64,000 nt of DNA from Rhodoblastus sp963713695 (GCA_963713695.1 CAVQMU010000010.1:434001-498000); one strand, 5' to 3'. Shown: positions 42,070-51,935, numbered from the stretch's first letter. Notes: a model not told the origin generated them from the letters alone. Program-made: numbers and translations.

Positions 42070-42633
42070 ATGACCGACACGATAAAACTTCTGAAAACCC
42101 GCCGCTCCGCCCCGCCCGCGCTGATGCGGGGTCCGGGACCGGACGCCGCGCAATTGCAGGAACTGCTGTCGATCGCCGCCCGCGTGCCCGACCATGGCAA
42201 GCTCGCGCCCTGGCGTTTCATCGTCTTCGAAGGCGCCGGGCGCGAAAGGGCCGGCGAAATCCTGGCCGAGATCGTCGCCCGCCGCGAGCCGCAAGCCGAT
42301 GTGAAGCGGCTTGACGTCGAACGCGGCCGCTTTTCGCGCGCCCCGCTGGCGATCGGCGTCGTTTCGCGCGCCGCGCCGCATGTGAAAATTCCCCTCTGGG
42401 AGCAGGAGATGTCGGCGGGCGCCGCCTGCATGGCCCTGACGGTCGCCGCCACGGCGATGGGCTTCCGCACCGCCTGGGTGACGGAATGGTGCGCCTATGA
42501 TCGCGAGGCGCTGACGGCGCTCGGCCTCGCCGAGCATGAAAGGATCGCCGGCTTCATCCATATCGGCCGGGTCGAAACGGCTATCGAGGACCGCACGCGG
42601 CCCGATCTGGCGGAACTGGTGACGCGGTTCTGA
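42070..42633 (+). CDS. Nitroreductase family protein
   Basis: A 187-aa flavin oxidoreductase. FMN-binding features: TRRSAPPAL at the N-terminus, the ARVPDHGKLAPWRFIVFEG motif, and AACMALTVAATAMGFRTAWVTEW with the loop before the last helix. ATG at 42070 lies in the YdjA-like family position; the upstream extension in the same frame is not supported. It is divergent from the frameshifted gene. The substrate is not predictable. Confidence 0.93.
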   Translation: MTDTIKLLKTRRSAPPALMRGPGPDAAQLQELLSIAARVPDHGKLAPWRFIVFEGAGRERAGEILAEIVARREPQADVKRLDVERGRFSRAPLAIGVVSRAAPHVKIPLWEQEMSAGAACMALTVAATAMGFRTAWVTEWCAYDREALTALGLAEHERIAGFIHIGRVETAIEDRTRPDLAELVTRF

Positions 42634-42688
42634 GCGGAAAAATCCGGTGAGGCGACCCGCAGCGACCCGCAACCGCGCGCGCTGACGA

Positions 42689-43498
42689 TCAAAATCCAAC
42701 CGCTTCCAGCATCGGCGCATCCAGACGCGTCAAACCCGGCCGCAACGGCCAGATTTCGTCGATCTGATCCGCCAGATGGCGGTAATCCTCGGCCCCGCGG
42801 CTGCGCGGCGCGAAGGCGCGGACCGGCATGCGCGCCGCGAAAGCCTCGGACAGGGCAATGTCGTTGCGGATGCCGTCGCACATTCGGCCGGCGCCAAATG
42901 CGGTTTCCATGTCGCGCAAAACCGAACGATGATGGATCATTCGCGCATTGACCATCACCGGCAGGACGCCCAGCAGCTTCAATTCGCGATTGATCGTCGT
43001 CGCGATGCGGCAGAAGACGCGTGTGAACTGGCGAACGCCCTCGGCCGAAAGCGCGTGCGGAATCATCGGGACCAAAACGGCGTCCGCCGCCGCAAGGGCG
43101 CTCACGAAAACCATGTCCAGCGAGGGCGGCGTGTCGACGATCACAATGTCGAAGCGCTCTTCGATCGTCGTCGAGACCAGCTGGCGCCGCAACCTGGTGA
43201 CGCTGCGCTCGCTCCCGACGCCATCGAAACTCAATCCGGCCGGGGCGACCGCTACATTGGCGGTTGTCGTAGACTGGATCGCCTCGGCAAGCTGGAACTG
43301 CGGCTGTGTGAAGATCATGTGCGCATTCGGCTGCTGGCGCCGCGCGACAATGCCGAAGCCGAGGCCCGCATGGCCCTGCAAATCAAGATCGACCAGCAGC
43401 GTGCGCATGCCGCGCGCGCCGCATTCGGCGGCGAGGTTCACCGCCGTTGTCGTCTTGCCGCAGCCGCCCTTGCGATTGGCGATCGCCAGAATTTTCAC
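42689..43498 (-). CDS. ParA/Soj-type ATPase
   Basis: A 269-aa deviant Walker ATPase: KGGCGKTTTAVNLA (P-loop with signature Lys), VDLDLQGHAGLGFG, and IVDTPPSLD. It resembles ParA/Soj proteins for chromosome, plasmid or protein positioning. No parB or second partition gene is adjacent, so it is an orphan and could position a protein complex rather than DNA. It ends 55 bp after the convergent nitroreductase. ATG at 43498. Confidence 0.9.
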   Translation of the reverse strand: MKILAIANRKGGCGKTTTAVNLAAECGARGMRTLLVDLDLQGHAGLGFGIVARRQQPNAHMIFTQPQFQLAEAIQSTTTANVAVAPAGLSFDGVGSERSVTRLRRQLVSTTIEERFDIVIVDTPPSLDMVFVSALAAADAVLVPMIPHALSAEGVRQFTRVFCRIATTINRELKLLGVLPVMVNARMIHHRSVLRDMETAFGAGRMCDGIRNDIALSEAFAARMPVRAFAPRSRGAEDYRHLADQIDEIWPLRPGLTRLDAPMLEAVGF

Positions 43499-43628
43499 CG
43501 GACCATGCTCCCCGCGAAACCGCGCGCGAGCCCGCAGGATGCGGCTCGGCGGCGACCAGAATGGCGTTGTTCGGAGCTATCGATAAACGATGACGGTGTC
43601 CTCAAACTTGCGCGGCCCAGCGATCGTG

Positions 43629-44576
43629 TCAGGGCGACAAGCGAAGCTTGTCCTCGGCGAAGGTGATGGGTCCCGAGTAGGTCTCGCGGATCGATTTCTC
43701 GACCTCGGCGCGATTCTGGTCGGTGGCGGGTGAAAGATGCGCGAGGACGAGGGCCTTCGCCGCGCTGTCCCTGGCGACCCGACCAATGGCGCCTGGCGGC
43801 GAATGCAGGGTGTAGAGGATGGGCGGCGCGTTCGGGGGATCCAGCACCGCGCTGTTGACGACGAGCAATGACGTGCCCTGGGCGATTTTCCGCAAGTTGG
43901 GAAGTCCTTCGGGATCGATGTCGCCGCTGAATGTGATGCTTTTGCCGGAATGGTCGATCCGGTAAATGATGGAGGGCGCGTCGCGGTGGTGGCCCGCAAT
44001 CGCCGTGATCGCCAGCCCGTCTTTCGAATAGATAATCGTCGGTTCCTGTCCCGCGCGCAGCGCGGCCGGCAAATCCTTGACGTCAAAGGTCAGGCGGCCG
44101 GCGAAATCCGGCAGGTAGGCGAAAGCGCCCTTCGTGCCGAAAAGCAGCTTCACGAATTGGCTGGTCGAGGGGAAATAGGCGATTTCACCTTGTCGCCCAT
44201 GCCCGTCCGGACCGAAGATCTTGAAAGTGATGGGGGCGCGGGTCGCTACGGCTCTCGCCTTGACCAGTCCGGGCAAATCCCCGGCGTGATCTGCGTGAAG
44301 ATGCGTGAGCAGCTGGATGCCGATCGGTGGAAGCGGCAATCCGGTTTCGCCAAGCCGGACAAAACAACCGGGGCCAGCATCGACCATGAGACGAGGCGTC
44401 CCGTCGACCAGCACAAGATGACACGAGGCTGCCCGCCCAACGGCGCCGGGACCGCCGGAGCCAAGCACGACAAGCTCCAGCGGCGGGGGCGCCGGCTCGG
44501 CAAACACCTGTCCGGTCAAAGCCGACGCGAAGCCGACCGCGATCAGGAAGCGAAACATGCGGCGCAGGCTGGTCAT
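43629..44576 (-). CDS. Periplasmic MBL-fold metallo-hydrolase
   Basis: A 315-aa protein. Signal peptide ~1-26 (FLIAVGFASALTGQVFA). The metal motif is THLHADHAGD, with later GHHRDAPS, SGDIDPEG and a final LAHLSPATD supplying further ligands. The overall plan is that of RNase Z/arylsulfatase-like members (ElaC-type), but exported. The substrate is unknown. ATG at 44576 is chosen because it opens the signal peptide; the frame extends to 44684. It lies between parA and the OmpA gene on the minus strand. Confidence 0.87.
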   Translation of the reverse strand: MTSLRRMFRFLIAVGFASALTGQVFAEPAPPPLELVVLGSGGPGAVGRAASCHLVLVDGTPRLMVDAGPGCFVRLGETGLPLPPIGIQLLTHLHADHAGDLPGLVKARAVATRAPITFKIFGPDGHGRQGEIAYFPSTSQFVKLLFGTKGAFAYLPDFAGRLTFDVKDLPAALRAGQEPTIIYSKDGLAITAIAGHHRDAPSIIYRIDHSGKSITFSGDIDPEGLPNLRKIAQGTSLLVVNSAVLDPPNAPPILYTLHSPPGAIGRVARDSAAKALVLAHLSPATDQNRAEVEKSIRETYSGPITFAEDKLRLSP

Positions 44577-44666
44577 TGGTTTTGAACCGTTTGCAACGCT
44601 TCGGGTCGGATCGCGCCGATAGAGTGAGCGGCTTATTGTCCCAGTCTTCACGATGCGAAACAATCG

Positions 44667-44700
44667 AAAAAGGCCGTTCCCCACGGGAGGACCGGCCTTT
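44667..44700 (-). terminator. Intrinsic terminator of the OmpA-type gene
   Basis: Stem AAAGGCCG (44669-44676) with CGGCCTTT (44693-44700), with a 16-base loop, and an A-run at 44667-44671 that becomes a U-run on the minus strand. It follows the OmpA gene stop by 23 bp. Confidence 0.75.
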
Positions 44701-44723
44701 GCGTCTGCGGACCGCAGCGCCGC

Positions 44724-46373
44724 TTATGGCTTGGTCAGGCGATATTCGATGCGGCGGTTGCGGAAACGCCCTTCGTCCGTGTCATTGCTGCCGATGGCGT
44801 TGGCGCTGCCATAGCCCTTGGCGGCAAGCATGGCCGGATTGGCGCCTGCCCCGGCGAGCGCCCTGCTGACGGCCTCAGCCCGGCGCTGGGACAGGCGGAC
44901 ATTCGACTCCTCGTCGCCGACATTGTCGGTATATCCGCCGATTTCGATTGCGGTTCCCGCCGGCAGACGCTTGAAGTAAGCGGCCGCCTTCCGCAGCAGC
45001 GCCATGTTTTCGTCCGGGATCCTGGCGCTCGCCGTCGAGAAGTTGATGATCGAAAAATTCAGGGCCGAGACCAGATCGGCGGCAGTGAAGCCGTCCTTCA
45101 ACGCGGCGAGCGATGAACCCGCCTTGGCGTTTGCGTCGCCGGCCAGTTTTGCGACGGAGGAGGCCGGCGTCGAAGCGGCCGCCGCCTTGGCCTCGGCCGC
45201 CGCCTTGGCTTCTTCCGCGGCCTTGGCCTCGGCCGCCGCCGTGGCGTCTGCGACCGCCTTGGCTTCGGCCGCCGCTTTGGCCTCTGCTTCCTTGGCCTCG
45301 ATCGCCGCCTTGGCGTCTGCCGCCGCTTTGGCTTCGTCCGCAGCCTTGGCTTCAGCCGCGGCCTTGGCGTCTGCCGCTTCCTTGGCTAAGGCCGCGGCTT
45401 GGGCGTCTGCTGCCGCTTTGGCTTCAGCCGCGGCCTTGGCTTCGGTCGCAGCCTTGGCTTCAGCCGCCTCTTTTGCTTCAGCTGCGGCCTTGGCTTCAGC
45501 CGCGGTCTTTGCTTCAGCCGCGGCTTTGGCGTCGGCCGCGGCCTTGGCTATGGCCGCCGCTTGGGCGTCAGCCGCCGCTTTGGCTTCAGCCGCGGCCTTG
45601 GCTTCGGTCGCAGCCTTGGCTTCAGCCGCCTCTTTAGCTTCAGCCGCGGTCTTTGCTTCAGCCGCGGTCTTGGCTTCAATCGCGGCTTTGGCGTCGGCTG
45701 CGGCTTTGGCGCTTGCCGCTTTCGCGTCTGCGGCGGCCTTGGCGTCTGCCGCCGCTTTCGCGTCTGCCTCTTTCTTGGCGGCGTTTCCGGCGGCCTGATG
45801 CGCCACTGAGGATTCGACGCCCGCCCGACCTTGCGCCGTTGTCACGGGGGCGTCTGTCTGGCCGGAGAACAGATGAGTCAGGAGCGCGACGAAAACGGCG
45901 AGGCCGCCGACGCTCGCGAGCGAGCCGAACCATCCGAAGCCCTTGCCGGCGGTCGCCGCCGCCTGGGCGACGCCCGATGGGGCCGGCGCCAGCAGAGCCA
46001 TCGCTTCTTGCGGAATGGCGCCCGCGATCGACCCGGACGGGGTCAGCAGGCCGACCAGTTTCGGCAGGGCGACGGAGGCGGCGGCTGTAGCCACGCCTTC
46101 GCCGAGCCCCAGCTTCTGTTCCGCGGCGTTCAGGAACGGGCCGCCAAGCAGGCTTTCGACCTGGCTCGTCTTTAGCGGCGCAGCCTGAGGATTGCCAAAC
46201 CAGGACTCGACTTCGGCGCCAAAACCCAGGGACTTGGCCTTGTCGACAAAGCCGGCGAGGCCGCCGGGTCCGCCGACGACCGGGGCCAGGATTTCGCCGA
46301 CCAGAGCCGTCGCGTTTGTTCCAAGCCCGAACTTGCCGGTCAGCTCGCCGAGCAAAGAATCGAAAAGCGCCAT
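44724..46373 (-). CDS. YidB-like/OmpA fusion with a long Ala/Lys repeat stalk
   Basis: A 549-aa protein in three parts. Residues ~1-130 match the YidB/DUF937 type (FDSLLGELTGKFG..ALVGEILAPVVGG..GFVDKAKSLGFG). A single helix follows (~155-180, GSLASVGGLAVFVALLTHLF). Then come ~200 residues of AAADAK/AAAEAK repeats, expected to be one long helix. The C-terminus (~440-549) is an OmpA-like peptidoglycan-binding domain (GGYTDNVGDEESNVRLSQRRAEAV). Such a stalk could span the periplasm between inner membrane and peptidoglycan. DNA of the repeat is low complexity. Confidence 0.85.
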   Translation of the reverse strand: MALFDSLLGELTGKFGLGTNATALVGEILAPVVGGPGGLAGFVDKAKSLGFGAEVESWFGNPQAAPLKTSQVESLLGGPFLNAAEQKLGLGEGVATAAASVALPKLVGLLTPSGSIAGAIPQEAMALLAPAPSGVAQAAATAGKGFGWFGSLASVGGLAVFVALLTHLFSGQTDAPVTTAQGRAGVESSVAHQAAGNAAKKEADAKAAADAKAAADAKAASAKAAADAKAAIEAKTAAEAKTAAEAKEAAEAKAATEAKAAAEAKAAADAQAAAIAKAAADAKAAAEAKTAAEAKAAAEAKEAAEAKAATEAKAAAEAKAAADAQAAALAKEAADAKAAAEAKAADEAKAAADAKAAIEAKEAEAKAAAEAKAVADATAAAEAKAAEEAKAAAEAKAAAASTPASSVAKLAGDANAKAGSSLAALKDGFTAADLVSALNFSIINFSTASARIPDENMALLRKAAAYFKRLPAGTAIEIGGYTDNVGDEESNVRLSQRRAEAVSRALAGAGANPAMLAAKGYGSANAIGSNDTDEGRFRNRRIEYRLTKP

Positions 46374-46645
46374 TTGAAATCTCCTGTCCTTGAATGGACT
46401 CTGGCGTCGGATCGCCGGGCCAGGCTTTGCTTGTAGGACAGCCGTTGCAGGCTGGAAAGACTTGGGTCGGCGCGCCTTTGCGGGGGGATCGCGGGGCCGG
46501 GGCCGAAAGAAAAATGAAATCAGCGCCGGAACGGAAAAAAGGCGCCGGCGGCGCGCCCGAAATTATTTCTTGGCCGTCATTTCGACCGCGCCAAAAAGGC
46601 GGCGCGGCGGCAGGAGCGATGAACTCGCGGCGACCGCAGTGGAGT
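46374..46645. other. Intergenic region upstream of the OmpA-type gene
   Basis: 272 bp. It includes the 5' leader of the minus-strand OmpA gene and the stop of the CitE-like gene, and has several GC-rich short palindromes. No gene is seen. Confidence 0.5.
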
Positions 46646-47350
46646 TCAGGCTTTGGAAAAAGCGGCATTGACGATTTTCGCCTGCGCCGGGCTCAGAACC
46701 AGCTTCCCCGAAAACCCTTCGCGGGCCGCTTGCGCGCATGCGGATTCAAAATCCTCGCCCTCGCCCGGTTCGGCGCAGTCATAGGCGGGCGCGCTGGCGG
46801 CGGCTGCGGCGAACAGGCAGAGCGCCCGCGCCACGGCCAGCGGTTCGGGACGCGGCCCCGGTCCTGAAGCAATTCCCAGCCTTTCCATCAGGCGTTGCTC
46901 ATTGCGGCCAAGCCCGATCAGCCGCCTCGTCGCTCTCGCGAAGGAGCCGAGCTCGAAAATGGCGGCCGGCAAATCGGCGGCGAGAGCGAGAATATGCGTC
47001 GCGCCGTCCGGCAGGCCGCATTCGGCCTCGCGCACCGCGAGTTTCGCGCCGAGATGCTGGACGTCGCGGCCGCCGCAGGCGTCCGGCAGGATGATTCCAT
47101 CCGGCTGCGCCGGGATGACCGCGTCGAGGTCGCGGTCCGCCAATCCCGAAGCGAGCGCGTGCACAAGGGCGAGGCTGCGTTTTCCGCGACCGCGCGCCTC
47201 GGCGATCCACAGGGCGGCGTTTTTGCGCGCCTCGATCGCCTGCGCTTCGTCCGCGCAGGCGAGATCGACCGCCATTCCGTCCAACTCGCTCGCCAGCGCG
47301 GCCTCGAAACCGGGGCGGCTGAACGGCGAAAAAACGAGAATCGAGCGCAT
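46646..47350 (-). CDS. CitE-like (HpcH/HpaI aldolase/citrate lyase) protein, divergent
   Basis: A ~234-aa TIM-barrel-like protein: RSILVFSPFSRPGFEAALASELDGMAVDLACAD matches the CitE N-terminal strand and lid, and IILPDACGGRDVQHLGAKL corresponds to the LPKVESA strand. THILALAADLPAAIFELGSFARATRRLIGLG parallels the catalytic-loop strand. Several usual acidic metal ligands are absent, so it may be inactive or use a different chemistry. ATG at 47350 begins MRSILVFS. It is divergent from the DUF2336 gene, with ~137 bp between. Confidence 0.65.
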   Translation of the reverse strand: MRSILVFSPFSRPGFEAALASELDGMAVDLACADEAQAIEARKNAALWIAEARGRGKRSLALVHALASGLADRDLDAVIPAQPDGIILPDACGGRDVQHLGAKLAVREAECGLPDGATHILALAADLPAAIFELGSFARATRRLIGLGRNEQRLMERLGIASGPGPRPEPLAVARALCLFAAAAASAPAYDCAEPGEGEDFESACAQAAREGFSGKLVLSPAQAKIVNAAFSKA

Positions 47351-47487
47351 GCGGGCTGTGTTCCACGAAGTCCGGCGCAAATCGTTACACGTTCCCGCCG
47401 GGTCCATTAAGCGAAACTTTACCTTGATTGCTCACACTACGTTAACCCCGCGCGAAATCGGCGCCCCATCCAGTCTGCGAGCCTCGC

Positions 47488-48834
47488 ATGATCGTCCGCA
47501 AATTCATCCAATGGTCTGACAACGCGCCCGCCAGCGCCCGGGCTGATGGCGTGGGCGCCCTGGCGCGAGCCTATCTTTACGGCGACATGACCCCGGCCGA
47601 GCGGCAAGAGGCGGAACAGACGCTTTTTGCGCTGATCGACGATCCGTCCCCGCTCGTTCGCCGGGCGCTCGCCGAGAGCTTCGCCAGCGCCGCCGAGGCG
47701 CCGCCGGCCATCGTCATGGCGCTGGCCAACGACCAGTCCGACATCGCCACGCTCGTCCTGTCGCGTTCGCCGCTGCTGACCGATGCGCAATTGATCGATT
47801 GCGCGGCGATCGGCGATTCGGCGGCGCAGGCGGCCATCGCCTTGCGCCCGGACCTGTCGCCCGCGGTCGCCGCGGCGCTGGCGGAAATCGCCGCGCGCGA
47901 GGCGTTGATCGCGCTGGCGGTCAACGAAGGCGCAAATCTTCCCGATTTCGCCATGCGCCGGATGATCGAACGTTTCGGACAGGACGCGGAAATGCGCGAA
48001 GCCCTGCTTGGCCGCGCCTGGCTGCCCGGCGCGGTGCGCGCGGCGCTGGCCGAGGCCACCGCCCAGCAGCTCGCCGACCTTGCCGTCGAGCGCAACTGGA
48101 TGGCTCGCGCCCGTTCGCAACGCATCGTCCAGGATTCGCGCGACCGCGCCACAATGATCATCGCCGCCGGCTGCGCCGACTATTCGGAGGAGACCTCCGC
48201 GCTTGCCGCCTATCTCCGCGTCTCCGGCCAGCTGACCGCCGGCCTTGCCTTGCGCGCCCTGCTTTGCGGCCAGACCGGCCTGTTCGAGGCCACGCTTGTC
48301 GAGCTGACCGGCATGGCGCCGCGCCGCATCGCCGGACTGGCCAAGGACCCCGCTTCAAGCGCCTTCGCCGCGCTTTACGCCAAGGCGGGCCTGCCGCCGG
48401 CGCTGCTGATCGCCTTCCGGGCCGCGCTCGCTGCGCTGGCGCGCGCCAAAAAGGACGAGACCGAGGACGGCGCCCTGCGGCTGCCCGTCATCCAGGCCGT
48501 GCTAGCTCAATGTATCGAGCGCCGCGACGAAAGCCTCGACCGGCTGGTCGCCCTGTTGCGCCGCTTCGAGGCCGACGCGGCTTGTGAAATGGGCAAGCGC
48601 GGCATGACGCGCATGAAGAGCGAGACGGCGGAAGCCGCGCCCGAGCGCATCGAGCCGGGCTTCGCCGGGGAAAACGCGCTGGCGCAGGCCATCGCCGAGG
48701 CTTCGCTGGCGGCCGAGCTGGCCTCGCCTGCAGCCGAGCCGGTTTTGGCCGCGGTCGAGCCCTATCGGCCGGACGAGGATCTGGAAGTCTTCATCGACTT
48801 CGATGCGCTGGAAAAAGAGCTGATGGCGGCGTGA
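47488..48834 (+). CDS. DUF2336 protein
   Basis: A 448-aa alpha-helical protein with the DUF2336 repeat-like pattern: ALARAYLYGDMTPAERQEAEQTLFALIDDPSPLVRRALAESFASAAEAP and related HEAT-like helices to ~360, then a low-complexity region and an acidic end (FIDFDALEKELMAA). Members are often found with signalling genes in alphaproteobacteria; the role is unknown. ATG at 47488. Next on the strand is the DUF2339 gene, 178 bp away. Confidence 0.85.
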   Translation: MIVRKFIQWSDNAPASARADGVGALARAYLYGDMTPAERQEAEQTLFALIDDPSPLVRRALAESFASAAEAPPAIVMALANDQSDIATLVLSRSPLLTDAQLIDCAAIGDSAAQAAIALRPDLSPAVAAALAEIAAREALIALAVNEGANLPDFAMRRMIERFGQDAEMREALLGRAWLPGAVRAALAEATAQQLADLAVERNWMARARSQRIVQDSRDRATMIIAAGCADYSEETSALAAYLRVSGQLTAGLALRALLCGQTGLFEATLVELTGMAPRRIAGLAKDPASSAFAALYAKAGLPPALLIAFRAALAALARAKKDETEDGALRLPVIQAVLAQCIERRDESLDRLVALLRRFEADAACEMGKRGMTRMKSETAEAAPERIEPGFAGENALAQAIAEASLAAELASPAAEPVLAAVEPYRPDEDLEVFIDFDALEKELMAA

Positions 48835-49012
48835 GCCCGCGCCTGTCCTCCGCCGGGGGACAGGCGTCCGAGGCGGCGCGGCAAAGCGCGTCAAGGCGCG
48901 AGGCGGCGTCATTTCGCCTTTGCGCTCAATTTCCGTTCAGTGCATTTCTATCGCAAAATTACCGCACGGCTGGCGACACTCGAATCATTGCGCCAGCGAG
49001 AGACAAATCAGC

Positions 49013-51847
49013 ATGGAATTGCTTCTCACCCTTTGCGCCGTCGGCCTCGGCTTCGTGCTGCTGTCGCAAATCGACGACCTGCGCCGGTCGATTTCGAGCC
49101 TGACCGAAAAATTGTCCTGGAGCGGCAAGCTGCAAGGACAAATGGCGGTCGATCTCGCCCGGCTCGAACGTCAGGTCAATTTTCTCGCAAGCCAGCGCGA
49201 AACGGTGGAGGCGCCGTCGCCAGAGCCGCTCGCCGCGCCTTCGCAAGTGATGGCGGCGCAGCCGGAAAGCGCCCCGGCTTCGAGCGCGCCGGACGATCGC
49301 CCAGCTCCCGAAGCAGCGGCGCTCCAGTCGGTCGATCCGCTGGCTGAGGCCATCCACGGTCCGGAGATCGTCGAAACTCCCGAGGTCGCAGACACGTCCC
49401 TGGCGATTGCCGCCGATCGCGTCGAATTTGCGGAACGCCAGTCCGGCGTCGCCGCCGAGGCGGTCGAGCCCGAACGTCCTGACGTCCCCGCCAAATCGCC
49501 TGGTGCGGCCGCCGTCCCGCACGAAGCCCCGGCCTCTCGTGCAAAAGTCGAGTTCAAGCCCGATTTCGATCCGATGCGCTGGGCGGTCTGGGCGGGCGGC
49601 GCGGCCGTCGCATTCGGCGGCATGTTCCTCATCAAGCAAATGGTCGAGGCCGGCTTTTTCGGACCGGGGGCCCGCGTCTTCTTTGGGCTGGCGCTGTCGC
49701 TTGCGCTCCTCTGGGTCGGCGAAAAAATGCGCTTCGGCTACCGCAGGCTCCCTGCTGACAGTTTCGTCGCCGCCGTGGTGACGGCGGCCGGGCTGGCCCT
49801 CGCCTATGCCGTGGTCGCCGCCGCCTACGGGCTTTACGGTTTCATCGGCCCGGACGCGGCGCTGCTGCTGCTCGGCGGCGTCGGCGGCGGGGCGATCGTC
49901 CTCGCGCGGCGCCACACACTGCAGGTGGGGTTGATGGGATTGCTCGGCGCCTATGCCGCGCCCGCCGTCCTCGTCTCGACGGGACTGGCGCGGCCGGAGC
50001 TGGTCTTCTATCTCGCGGCGGTGAGCGCTTCGGTCCATGCGATCGACCGCCGCCAAGGCGGCAGGCTCCTGTCGGTCTGCGCGGCGGCGGCATCGGGACT
50101 ATGGACGCTGGCCTTTGTCTCGGGGCAGGCGCCGGGGCTGCTGGCCGCCCACCTGGCCGTGCAGGGACTCATGGTCGCCTATGTCCTCGTGGCCCTGCCG
50201 ATCCGCGACAAGGCTTCTGACGGGATCTGGAAGGACCTGCCGGTTTTCGCGCTGACCGTCCTTGCGGTCGTGATCGGCCTCTGCGCCCATTTCCAGGACG
50301 AGAATGGGCCTGCCTTCGCCCTCGCCGTCGTCATGCTGCTTGGATTGTTCGCCGCCGCCGTGCTGGTCGAGGAGCTTTTCATGGCGGCGGTCATCGCGCC
50401 CGTGATGGCCGCATGGATGGCGCTGACCTGGCCGCATGACGGCGACCTCGTTCCCTTCGGCTACACGCTTTTCGTCGCGCTTTTCGGCCTGCTCGGCTTT
50501 GCGGCCGTGGTCGCCCGTTTCCTGCGCAATCGCCCGGGCGCCGAGGACATGCGGCTCGCTTCGGTGGCGAATTTGATGCTGCCGCTGGCCGGCGTCGGCG
50601 TGGCCTTGTCCTGGCGGCATGACCTTGTTCACCCGAACGGATATTGCGGCGCGGCGCTGCTGGCGACGGCGCTGGCCGCCGCCGCTTCGGCCTTTGCCTG
50701 CTACCGGGCTGAAGGCGCGGAGGAGAGGCCGGCGTCGGCGACGCTTTTCTTTGCTCGCGCGGCGACATTGGTCTCGGTCGCGGCGGCCGTATCGGGTTTA
50801 GGCCGGTTCTCGGAGCCGACGGCCATCGCCGGAATCGCGCTTGCGGCGGTCATCGCCGGAAGCTGGCCCTTGCTCGGGCGGTTGGCGCAACTCGGCGTGG
50901 CCGTGGCGGCTGGCGCCTGCCTGCTCGGACTGGCGGTGTTCGCCGGGGAAATGAACGAGGGTTTCCCTTCGCTTTCGGAGATCGTCCTGCTGCTGGGATT
51001 GCCTGCGGCGCTGCTGGCGGCGGCTGGCCGGCAGGTCAGGGCCCTGCAGGCGGGAGAGCCCTGGCAATCGCTGATCGACGCCGCCTGGATGGCTGCTGGC
51101 CTGTCCTTTGGCATGGCGCTGATCCATCTCGGCGCGGGAACCCTGGCGCCGGAGCATGGCCGCTGGATATTGCTGGAGGCGGCCTCGCATTTCGTGCTGA
51201 TCGCCACGGCGAGTTTCCTGATCGCGCGCGTGGCGCATGACCGGCCCAGCCTGTTCATGCAACTGGCGCTTTACGTGGCGAAGGCCTGGCTCGCCTTGCA
51301 CGGAATTTTCATCCTGCTGCTCGCCGCCAATCCCTATTTCAGCGGCGAGCCGGTCGCGGGCGTTCCCATCGTCAACGAGCTGACGGCGGGCTATCTCGTT
51401 CCCGCGGCGATCCTGTTCGCGCTCAGGCGCAAGCTGCCCAAGGGCGACCCGATGGCGCTCGCCTGGGGCGTGACGGGCGGAATCCTGTGCCTCGCCTGGG
51501 CGACGCTGAGCGTCCGCCACGCGTTCCACGGCCCCTACCTCGCCGGCGACGCCTTGTCGCAGGGCGAAACCTTGTCCTATTCGGCGGCGTGGGTGGCCTG
51601 CGGCATTCTGGCGACAGTGCTCGGCTCGATGCGGGGTATCACGGAAGTCAAATTGGGCGGATCGGCGGTGCTGATGGCGGCGACGTTGAAAGTGTTTCTC
51701 TTCGACATGAACGCCTTGACCGGCATGATGCGCGCCTTGTCCTTCATCGGTCTTGGCGTCAGCCTCATCGCCATCGCGGTTTTCGTCCGCGCCGTCGGCC
51801 GCATCGAGGCTGCCGGCGACAAGCCGTCGGACGCGGAGACAGGTTGA
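49013..51847 (+). CDS. DUF2339 multi-spanning membrane protein
   Basis: A 944-aa inner-membrane protein. An N-terminal helix (LLTLCAVGLGFVLLSQI) is followed by a coiled-coil and Pro/Ala/Glu linker to ~185. About 25 membrane segments then run to the C-terminus (for example WAVWAGGAAVAFGGMFLIKQMVEAGFFGPGARVFFGLALSL; VSLIAIAVFVRAVGRIE). It matches the DUF2339 family, of unknown function but widespread in Proteobacteria. ATG at 49013 has a GAGAG sequence upstream; the in-frame extension to 48920 is not needed. Confidence 0.85.
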   Translation: MELLLTLCAVGLGFVLLSQIDDLRRSISSLTEKLSWSGKLQGQMAVDLARLERQVNFLASQRETVEAPSPEPLAAPSQVMAAQPESAPASSAPDDRPAPEAAALQSVDPLAEAIHGPEIVETPEVADTSLAIAADRVEFAERQSGVAAEAVEPERPDVPAKSPGAAAVPHEAPASRAKVEFKPDFDPMRWAVWAGGAAVAFGGMFLIKQMVEAGFFGPGARVFFGLALSLALLWVGEKMRFGYRRLPADSFVAAVVTAAGLALAYAVVAAAYGLYGFIGPDAALLLLGGVGGGAIVLARRHTLQVGLMGLLGAYAAPAVLVSTGLARPELVFYLAAVSASVHAIDRRQGGRLLSVCAAAASGLWTLAFVSGQAPGLLAAHLAVQGLMVAYVLVALPIRDKASDGIWKDLPVFALTVLAVVIGLCAHFQDENGPAFALAVVMLLGLFAAAVLVEELFMAAVIAPVMAAWMALTWPHDGDLVPFGYTLFVALFGLLGFAAVVARFLRNRPGAEDMRLASVANLMLPLAGVGVALSWRHDLVHPNGYCGAALLATALAAAASAFACYRAEGAEERPASATLFFARAATLVSVAAAVSGLGRFSEPTAIAGIALAAVIAGSWPLLGRLAQLGVAVAAGACLLGLAVFAGEMNEGFPSLSEIVLLLGLPAALLAAAGRQVRALQAGEPWQSLIDAAWMAAGLSFGMALIHLGAGTLAPEHGRWILLEAASHFVLIATASFLIARVAHDRPSLFMQLALYVAKAWLALHGIFILLLAANPYFSGEPVAGVPIVNELTAGYLVPAAILFALRRKLPKGDPMALAWGVTGGILCLAWATLSVRHAFHGPYLAGDALSQGETLSYSAAWVACGILATVLGSMRGITEVKLGGSAVLMAATLKVFLFDMNALTGMMRALSFIGLGVSLIAIAVFVRAVGRIEAAGDKPSDAETG

Positions 51848-51915
51848 CGCGGACATGGCCATTTGCGTTGGCCAGGGTGTCACTCTGACGTCCATCAATT
51901 TGCCAACGGTCAGAC

Positions 51916-51933
51916 CGTAACGTATGTGTTACG
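51916..51933. promoter_or_regulatory. GTAAC-N6-GTTAC dyad upstream of arsR-type gene
   Basis: CGTAAC (51916-51921), six bases, GTTACG (51928-51933), ending two bases before the ATG at 51936. The same GTAAC-N6-GTTAC layout recurs at 52648, ahead of the next operon. It is a plausible operator for the ArsR-family protein encoded directly downstream. Confidence 0.6.
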
Positions 51934-51935
51934 TT

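Noticed and set aside
45004..45798. Ala/Ser-rich plus-strand frame opposite the OmpA-type gene
   Set aside because: It only mirrors the Ala/Lys repeat DNA; the minus frame has YidB and OmpA domains at its ends.
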